Both the position numbers and the translations under genes were made by a program. DNA of 11,147 nucleotides. Origin: Caldivirga sp. UBA161. GTDB lineage: Archaea; Thermoproteota; Thermoprotei; Thermoproteales; Thermocladiaceae. The notes beneath the pieces were generated by a model. The model was not told the DNA's origin and searched no databases. It was given only the letters and a program-made list of their open reading frames with translations. Shown one piece after another: positions 7,214 to 11,147 of this stretch. The first letter of the stretch is position 1. The number at the start of each line of letters is the position of its first letter. Location of the stretch: contig NZ_DAXS01000086.1 of NCBI RefSeq assembly GCF_002506515.1, forward strand, positions 668 to 11,814. Reading direction: 5' to 3'.

Positions 7214-7689
7214 TATGAACCACCCCTGAAGGCTGACTTAATCTTATCCTCAGTAGTAATCCCATTCTGAATCATGTAAGTCCTTAAGTGCGCTAATGAT
7301 TCAAAGTAGCCTCCCTTAGCCATTCCATATAGGTTCCTCCAAGTAGCCTTATCAATAACGCCCTTATGCTTCAGCGTGTTTAGGAACCTCCTAATCCTCC
7401 TAATCCTAGGTACCCAAACCTCCTTACCAACAGCACCCCTAGCCTTCCTAGTACCCCTCCTACTCCCCTTACCCCTCCTCCTACCGCTTTTCCTCTTCTC
7501 ATGAATAATCCTCCACCTACTCCTACTATTACCCTTCTTGGGCTTAACCTCAATTAACCCCTCCTTCATTAGGCTCCTCACATCATTCCTAGTTATAGCC
7601 TCCTCAAGCTGCTCAAGGGCCTCCTGCTTAATCACAACCCTTGACTTCGGGACATTAAGCAACCTGGCCACCGTTCCCCTTAAGTCCAC
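7213..7689 (-). CDS. rpl19e: 50S ribosomal protein eL19 (L19e)
   Basis: Archaeal/eukaryal large-subunit protein, 158 residues, near the family's usual archaeal length. The N-terminal globular part includes VARLLNVPKSRVVI (7-20) and AITRNDVRSLMKEGLI (31-46). It is followed by a very basic unstructured stretch that enters rRNA (residues 65-87, KRKSGRRRGKG...TRKARG) and a C-terminal helical part VWVPRIRRIRRFLNTLKHKG (91-110). The start is a GTG, one base after the eL32 stop (TGA, C, GTG). A near-perfect Shine-Dalgarno GGAGGTGA sits six bases upstream, which makes the start clear. One transcript with eL32 and uL18. Confidence 0.96.
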   Translation of the reverse strand: MDLRGTVARLLNVPKSRVVIKQEALEQLEEAITRNDVRSLMKEGLIEVKPKKGNSRSRWRIIHEKRKSGRRRGKGSRRGTRKARGAVGKEVWVPRIRRIRRFLNTLKHKGVIDKATWRNLYGMAKGGYFESLAHLRTYMIQNGITTEDKIKSAFRGGS

Positions 7690-7690
7690 G

Positions 7691-8284
7691 TCAGGTCACC
7701 TCCCTTATGGCTTCCCTAGTCCTCTTATCAACATTAAGCACTCTAATCCCCCTCCTAACAGCCTCCCTAATTATCTCAATCCTCTTCCTAACACCCACTG
7801 TGGACGCTATCCTAATGGCTTGGGTTTCAGGGTTAACCTTCGATAATTCCTCAGGATTATGAACAATAACCTCAATGAAGCCGCTTGGGTGAATCCCCCT
7901 AACACTCCTAGGCCCCCTGTAACCCACGTTAACAATGGGTGGGTAACCCTTCCTCTTCATCCTAATCTTATTATCAATACCCTTAGGCCTCCTCCAGGGT
8001 GAATCCTCAAGCCTAATCTTATGCTCCTTATTATAGTACCTAATGAAGTCGTACCTCCCCCTACGCATCCTTATGGATAATTTAAGCAGCTTAAGTACAT
8101 TAATAGGAATGTTAGGCCTCCTGGAGTTAACCTTACTTAACTCATCAAGTAAAGTAGGCCTCCTCTCTTCAGGCTTAACCTCAGTCTCACTTGGCTTAGC
8201 CTCAACCTGCTGCGCACCAGCACCCTCCTGAGCCTGCTGAGCCTCCTCAGGCTTAGCCTCGGTTGCCTGACCTTCACTGCTCAA
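7691..8284 (-). CDS. rpl32e: 50S ribosomal protein eL32 (L32e) with a low-complexity N-terminal extension
   Basis: Large-subunit protein, 197 residues. The conserved core is at about 70-197: RLEDSPWRRPKGIDNKIRMKRKG (91-113), VGYRGPRSVRGIHPSGFIEVIVHNPEEL (120-147) and IRIASTVGVRKRIEIIREAVRRGIRVLN (157-184). Ahead of it is an unusual extension rich in Ala, Gln, Glu and Pro (about 1-42), with EAKPEE (9-14), EAKPSE (28-33) and EVKPEE (35-40). The start is a TTG at 8284; an in-frame stop lies three codons upstream and no ATG or GTG is available, so this unusual start seems forced. A TATA-like CTTAAAAA is centred about 32 bases upstream, giving a leader of only a few bases. It is the first gene of the eL32-eL19-uL18 operon, divergent from the next gene. 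Confidence 0.95.
   Translation of the reverse strand: MSSEGQATEAKPEEAQQAQEGAGAQQVEAKPSETEVKPEERRPTLLDELSKVNSRRPNIPINVLKLLKLSIRMRRGRYDFIRYYNKEHKIRLEDSPWRRPKGIDNKIRMKRKGYPPIVNVGYRGPRSVRGIHPSGFIEVIVHNPEELSKVNPETQAIRIASTVGVRKRIEIIREAVRRGIRVLNVDKRTREAIREVT
7696..7703 (-). promoter_or_regulatory. Strong Shine-Dalgarno of rpl19e
   Basis: GGAGGTGA on the minus strand is an eight-base match to the expected archaeal 16S 3' end, six bases before the GTG at 7689. It lies inside the end of the eL32 coding region and offsets the weak GTG start. It shows that internal operon genes here use ribosome binding sites, unlike the leaderless first genes. Confidence 0.75.
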
Positions 8285-8397
8285 AGTCGATCAGAAGCGC
8301 GTTTATGCCGGGTTTTTAAGCCTTAAGTATAGTGCTTTCGTTGGGTGGTTTACTGCTTCATGGAAAATCTTATTAAGTTACTGATAATGGGCTTACC
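8285..8397. promoter_or_regulatory. Divergent promoter region between the ribosomal operon and the DSD-protein gene
   Basis: On the minus strand GGCTTAAAAACCC (8322-8310) is the likely TATA box of the ribosomal operon, centred 32 bases before the TTG. On the plus strand CTTATTAAG (8369-8377) is centred about 25 bases before the GTG at 8398, predicting a leaderless mRNA. An 11-base inverted repeat TTAAGCCTTAA (8316-8326) overlaps the ribosomal TATA box. Confidence 0.5.
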
Positions 8398-9249
8398 GTG
8401 GATGCACTAATAACTTACTTACCATTCTACAGGATACATGAGGTCATTGATTACTTCATTGTTAACGCTAGGCTACTTAACGTTAAACGTAGCATTGTCT
8501 ATGTTGATAACGTGTTTAAGGATAAGCAGGTGGAGTTACTTAGGAGGATTCTTCCCGAGTATGTTGAGGTCAGGTATGGTAATTGGCGTGATAGGAACTT
8601 AACATTCATGAGGATTATAAGGGATGCTAGGGAGGAGGGGTTGGATGCCCTAGTTGTTGATAGTGATAACCTACTTGAAGGTGAATTAGCTGAGGCTGAT
8701 TATGAATTAGTTAGTAAGTTCAATTACTATACTGTGCTTGACTATGAAACTAAGGGTAGGGCAAGGTTCCTAAGTAGGAGTATTAAGCTTGGTGATATTA
8801 ATGTTAATGGGAAGAGTATTGAGGTTTACGGCTACAGGATTCCAGGCTTTTGGAAAGGAGTATTCTTCATCGGCCCTAAGCAGGCGGTTAGGTTGAGTAA
8901 GCCGCTCCTAGATTCAATTAACCTAAGCATCCTAGGTAAGATTGAGGAGTCGCTTAAGAACATTGAACCCGGCATTAGGCTTTACATTAGTGATGAAACA
9001 ACACTAGGCCTACTACTCTACTACAGCGGCATAAGGATGATGCCGTGGGTTACAATGAGCCACCACATGCATCATGGATCCACAGCAGTTAATGATAGGA
9101 GAACCCTTAAGTTACTTGTGGCCACTGCACATGCCCAATTAGGTAGGGGGCTTGTGGCAAGGGGTATGGGTGGTAGAGTCCTCTGGTACCTTAGCAGGTA
9201 TAAGATATCACAGTTACTTAACTTCATAGTAAGTTACGCAGCAAATTAA
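8398..9249 (+). CDS. Unrecognised protein with a DSD motif, possible GT-A-fold glycosyltransferase
   Basis: A 283-residue soluble protein; no signal peptide or membrane segment is seen. The N-terminal half alternates strands and helices: ALITYLPF (3-10), RSIVYVDNVF (31-40), YVEVRYGNWRDRN (55-67), and a helix leading to LDALVVDSDNLL (82-93). A hydrophobic strand ending in Asp-x-Asp is the hallmark of GT-A glycosyltransferases, where it binds the metal and nucleotide sugar. Later parts are GFWKGVFFIGPKQAVRL (150-166), SDETTLGLLLYYSG (198-211) and a His-rich stretch MSHHMHHGS (220-228), which could take part in metal or acceptor binding. The role in sugar transfer is inference only. Coding quality is good, with native-like codons. 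The GTG start at 8398 is the only one after an in-frame stop at 8374; a TATA box about 25 bases upstream suggests a leaderless transcript. It stands alone on this strand. Confidence 0.85.
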   Translation: MDALITYLPFYRIHEVIDYFIVNARLLNVKRSIVYVDNVFKDKQVELLRRILPEYVEVRYGNWRDRNLTFMRIIRDAREEGLDALVVDSDNLLEGELAEADYELVSKFNYYTVLDYETKGRARFLSRSIKLGDINVNGKSIEVYGYRIPGFWKGVFFIGPKQAVRLSKPLLDSINLSILGKIEESLKNIEPGIRLYISDETTLGLLLYYSGIRMMPWVTMSHHMHHGSTAVNDRRTLKLLVATAHAQLGRGLVARGMGGRVLWYLSRYKISQLLNFIVSYAAN

Positions 9250-9528
9250 TCCGTATACTTTTAACCTGCCACATTAAACCTCCCCTCACTTTAAAGTAGT
9301 TCCATATAATCACTAAATGATGCTCTTAAGTCTCCTTAGGAAGCCATATTTTTAGCCCTTCTAATAGAGAATAGAAAAGCAGGAAAACATAAGGTGCTTT
9401 GCAATGTCCTCTATATGGTACATCGAACATCAATGGATATTATCATCTTTATCATAAGGATAATCACGTTAAGTCTGTATAAGGAAGTAGCCAAAACTTA
9501 ATATTTTTAAGTTATTTTAAGTCATAAA

Positions 9529-9567
9529 ATGAAGGATACAGGGTTGGCTAATGTCAACAATCGATGA
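9529..9567 (+). other. TATA-linked minigene frame, 12 codons
   Basis: ATG at 9529 opens MKDTGLANVNNR and then a TGA. The TATA-like TTAATATTT (9498-9506) lies 27 bases upstream, as for real leaderless genes in this window. The frame may be the start of a decayed gene, a minigene, or chance. Another frame (ATG 9551, 27 residues, MSTIDDPRHSKHVLQSNYTC then a short tail) overlaps it with a one-base shift. Confidence 0.15.
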
Positions 9568-9669
9568 CCCAAGGCACTCCAAGCATGTACTTCAATCAAA
9601 TTACACCTGCATGGTCCATGCTAAAACTACCTAAATTTTTAATTTATAGAATTATATGTAAGGCAAGAT

Positions 9670-9698
9670 GTTTCAGATTCAATGCAATAGACTGAAAC
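9670..9698. repeat. Inverted repeat, 7-base arms with a 15-base spacer
   Basis: GTTTCAG (9670-9676) is mirrored exactly by CTGAAAC (9692-9698). The unit is single copy in the window. It could be a hairpin in an RNA or a protein-binding site. It is followed four bases later by AGGAGGT with no start codon at a usable distance. Confidence 0.4.
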
Positions 9699-9927
9699 TA
9701 ATAGGAGGTAGTAACGAGGGATATTCATTATATGATCATTAATCTATGTATGCCCCAGTAGCATTTCGGTTGAATTAATTTAAAATATCAGTTGGTGTAG
9801 TTCTGAAATAATTAAAGCCCTTTCTCAATCCTAGTGATCAGTTGTGTCGGTAAAGTTGCTTTTTGCATTCGTCATTAAACATTAAATAGAACCAATAAAT
9901 AGACGGAGATCAATGTTAAGGCATTAA

Positions 9928-10491
9928 CTAAATCTTTTCCCATAGGTTTTCTCCTGAACCGTAAACGGGAAGAGCCCTTGAAAACTTCTCAATTAATGGC
10001 CTCAACTCTTCCCATTCTCCTCGACTTATGGGCACAGAGCCTGTATCCTGCTTAATCTTCTTCATCAGATCCTCAGATCTTTTGCACCCTTCTTCTGACT
10101 TTGGAATTATGAACCACATGTAGACTATACGAGGCGTAAGCTTCATGGGTCTCGACTGTGATCCCATGAACTCCATTATGATGAAGCTATTAGCCTCTGC
10201 GGCTTCAGAAAAGGAAAGTTTTTTGAGATAGGAGTATATTAGAGCCGTTGGAAGGAAAAGAGCCTCAAACAGGTTCTTCATGACCTGAGCATTATTTACC
10301 GTAACGGAGCCTTGTCCTTTTACAGAATTTAAGAGCTCTGCTGCTTGATCCCTATTCAGAAAATTTACTTCTTCTCCATACTTTTTAAATATCTTTAGCA
10401 GAGGTTTCTCAAGCATCCCTATCCCGTATACCTTCCTCATCTTGTTGAAGAAGTCACTCCCATAATACAGTACGTATGGTTGACAACTCAA
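9928..10491 (-). CDS. Unrecognised orphan protein, probably acquired
   Basis: A 187-residue soluble protein that I do not recognise. The sequence is well mixed and plausible: VYGIGMLEKPLLKIFKKYGEE (21-41), an Ala/Leu-rich helix DQAAELLNSV (48-57), a hydrophobic patch NLFEALFLPTALIYSYLKKL (73-92), AAEANSFIIMEFMG (97-110), and RIVYMWFIIPKSEEG (121-135). The patch at 73-92 may be a buried helix and is not clearly a membrane span. Codon use differs from the neighbours: CTG, CTC and CTT for Leu, ATA for Ile, and GGA and GGG for Gly are frequent, where nearby genes favour TTA/CTA and GGT. This suggests transfer. The start is uncertain: TTG 10491 has GGTGG six bases upstream; an ATG at 10440 (M18) is the alternative. 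It converges with the DSD gene across a long empty spacer. Confidence 0.7.
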   Translation of the reverse strand: MSCQPYVLYYGSDFFNKMRKVYGIGMLEKPLLKIFKKYGEEVNFLNRDQAAELLNSVKGQGSVTVNNAQVMKNLFEALFLPTALIYSYLKKLSFSEAAEANSFIIMEFMGSQSRPMKLTPRIVYMWFIIPKSEEGCKRSEDLMKKIKQDTGSVPISRGEWEELRPLIEKFSRALPVYGSGENLWEKI

Positions 10492-10497
10492 ATCAAA

Positions 10498-10540
10498 CCA
10501 CCTATTTATCTTTATAAATTACTTCTTATTAAACCCTTCT
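10498..10540 (-). promoter_or_regulatory. Promoter and ribosome binding site of the orphan gene
   Basis: Minus-strand TATA-like boxes are GGGTTTAATAAG (10540-10529) and AATTTATAAAG (10520-10510). GGTGG (10502-10498) lies six bases before the TTG at 10491. The upstream box gives a leader of about 15-20 bases that includes GGTGG and so fits the TTG start; the nearer box would place the transcript start at about the TTG itself. Confidence 0.4.
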
Positions 10541-10587
10541 AAATTACAATTTTTAATTCAGTAAAGTTTCATAGTTCATTATGCATA

Positions 10588-10716
10588 CTAAAATGTATTA
10601 TTCTTTACCCTGTTTGCGTATTCTAACCTTGAAGGCTCTGCCTTCTGCATGGTCTGCGGGAGTAGGCTACTGCAAGTATATTTAATTATAAATGTATATG
10701 TAGATAAGGGTAACAT
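10588..10716 (-). other. GC-rich hairpin patch and micro-ORF; small RNA or gene remnant
   Basis: Inside very AT-rich DNA, 10627-10676 is about 58% GC by hand count. It holds a perfect six-base stem GAAGGC-TCT-GCCTTC (10631-10645) and an inverted repeat AGTAGGCTACT (10661-10671). On the minus strand a 42-residue frame runs from ATG 10716 to TAG 10588. Its last 20 residues, from ATG 10650, read MQKAEPSRLEYANRVKNNTF and look coding-like. A TATA-like TAATTAAATATA (10688-10677) lies about 32 bases before that inner ATG. A structured RNA, a micro-protein and a gene remnant are all possible. Confidence 0.25.
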
Positions 10717-10897
10717 AGGGTTAAACCGGGAACATGTATAGTCAACATAAAGTTCCTAGCCTCAAGTATCACCTTTACCTTTACTCGAATAAGCTTCAGT
10801 CCATAATGCCCGTCGCCCTCATCTATGCCGTAAAAAGAAGAGACGATAAGCGGAAAGACTTATCTATATATAGAGGAAGGGGCCATAGCGATGAACC
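10717..10897. other. AT-rich intergenic DNA with a TATA box for the broken small gene
   Basis: No gene is seen. A TATATATA (10865-10872) on the plus strand lies 23 bases before ATG 10891, which stops after four codons, and about 30 before ATG 10898, which opens the interrupted frame described next. GATAAG (10845-10850) and CTTATC (10859-10864) form a six-base inverted repeat just ahead of the box. Confidence 0.35.
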
Positions 10898-11056
10898 ATG
10901 ATTGATTAAAATTTCAAAGAGAGGGATAAATATGCCAAGCGTTGGCGAAGGGGGGCAATCACAGTTAAGAGGATTAATGGGAGGGACTACGTGTACATCT
11001 ACGTAGGTAACATTGAGTACTTAAGGAATATGAAGGGAGGAAAGTATACCTACTAA
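10898..11056 (+). pseudogene. Small protein gene interrupted by a stop at codon 4
   Basis: From ATG 10898 the frame reads M-I-D, then TAA (10907-10909), then stays open for 48 codons to a TAA at 11054-11056. The open part translates as NFKERDKYAKRWRRG followed by AITVKRINGRDYVYIYVGN and IEYLRNMKGGKYTY. This is strongly protein-like: a basic helix and then a probable beta hairpin, TVKRINGRDYVYIYVG. Codons are native-like (AGG, TAC, ATT, TTA). No ATG, GTG or TTG lies between the TAA and the hairpin, so the intact form would need the upstream ATG, another start type, or repair of the stop. The other two frames here read poorly. I do not recognise the family; small basic proteins of this look occur near mobile elements, but that is inference. 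It could also be the 3' end of a longer decayed gene. Confidence 0.45.
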
Positions 11057-11147
11057 TCCTAGAAAACTGCATAACATAAACCCTAAAGGGTGAAAGTTTA
11101 AGCACTTTATACCTTCTTCGAAGGGCTTAAATTACACCAATTAATTA
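11057..11147. other. Right-edge spacer with a short hairpin
   Basis: No gene is seen. CCTTC-TTC-GAAGG (11112-11124) forms a five-base stem with a three-base loop, about 55 bases after the small broken gene. It has no T-run directly after it, so a terminator role is not supported. Confidence 0.3.

Larger units (their letters stand above)
9250..9927. other. Gene-poor AT-rich stretch, no confident gene
   Basis: These 678 bases between two converging genes hold no frame that looks clearly coding. Items seen: T-rich stretches after the DSD gene (9258-9263, 9349-9354) that may end its transcript; a good TATA box (9498-9506) followed 27 bases later by an ATG whose frame stops after 12 codons; a 27-residue frame at 9551-9634; an inverted repeat (9670-9676 with 9692-9698); and an unattached Shine-Dalgarno-like AGGAGGT (9702-9708). 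An 18-residue minus-strand frame reading MQKATLPTQLITRIEKGL lies just right of 9800. Decayed genes or small RNAs are possible; neither is demonstrated. No tRNA or repeat array was found. Confidence 0.5.

Noticed and set aside
7538..7846. A 102-codon plus-strand frame across the eL32-eL19 junction
   Set aside because: It is antisense to two conserved ribosomal genes, with a Pro/Asn/Leu-rich, unlikely product.
10845..10864. GATAAG/CTTATC inverted repeat ahead of the small broken gene
   Set aside because: Six AT-rich pairs with an eight-base loop would be weak at high temperature, and the right arm merges with the TATA box; too likely by chance to list as its own element.
9250..11147. Search for tRNA, C/D-box RNA and CRISPR array in the gene-poor right end
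   Set aside because: No B-box-like GGTTCGA/GGTTCAA element, no paired TGATGA and CTGA boxes, and no direct repeats with regular spacing were seen.

Overview
The window looks like chromosomal DNA of a hyperthermophilic crenarchaeon of the order Thermoproteales. It is most like Caldivirga or Vulcanisaeta, but this placement rests on protein character and was not searched. The evidence is a tungsten-type aldehyde ferredoxin oxidoreductase, a group II chaperonin (thermosome), archaeal/eukaryal-type ribosomal proteins (eL32, eL19, uL18), TATA boxes placed so that many first genes would be leaderless, frequent GTG and TTG starts, and a moderate-GC genome with Leu codons biased to TTA/CTA/CTT.

Layout. 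On the minus strand from the left edge are: the first 63 codons of a probable GT4-type glycosyltransferase (1-189); an AOR-family oxidoreductase (295-2118); a thermosome subunit with a duplicated Gly/Ser/Glu tail (2263-3948); and an overlapping pair for the first two steps of the aspartate pathway, aspartate kinase then aspartate-semialdehyde dehydrogenase (transcribed 6174 to 4034). A 390-base spacer (6196-6586) follows, holding only micro-ORFs. Then comes a compact ribosomal operon eL32-eL19-uL18 (transcribed 8284 to 6587), detached from its usual spc-operon neighbours. A divergent promoter region (8285-8397) separates it from the only confident plus-strand gene (8398-9249), an unrecognised protein with a DSD motif that suggests a GT-A-fold glycosyltransferase.

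From 9250 to the right edge the character changes to AT-rich, gene-poor DNA. It holds one orphan minus-strand gene (9928-10491) with different codon use, a GC-rich patch with hairpins (10588-10716), and a small plus-strand gene that appears to be interrupted by a stop at its fourth codon (10898-11056). This is the accessory part of the window.

Function. Most of the window is housekeeping: translation, protein folding, amino-acid supply and ferredoxin-linked aldehyde oxidation. The sequence shows no clear multi-gene novel system. The best leads are the DSD protein, the compositionally odd orphan gene, the nonsense-interrupted small gene and several TATA-linked micro-ORFs.
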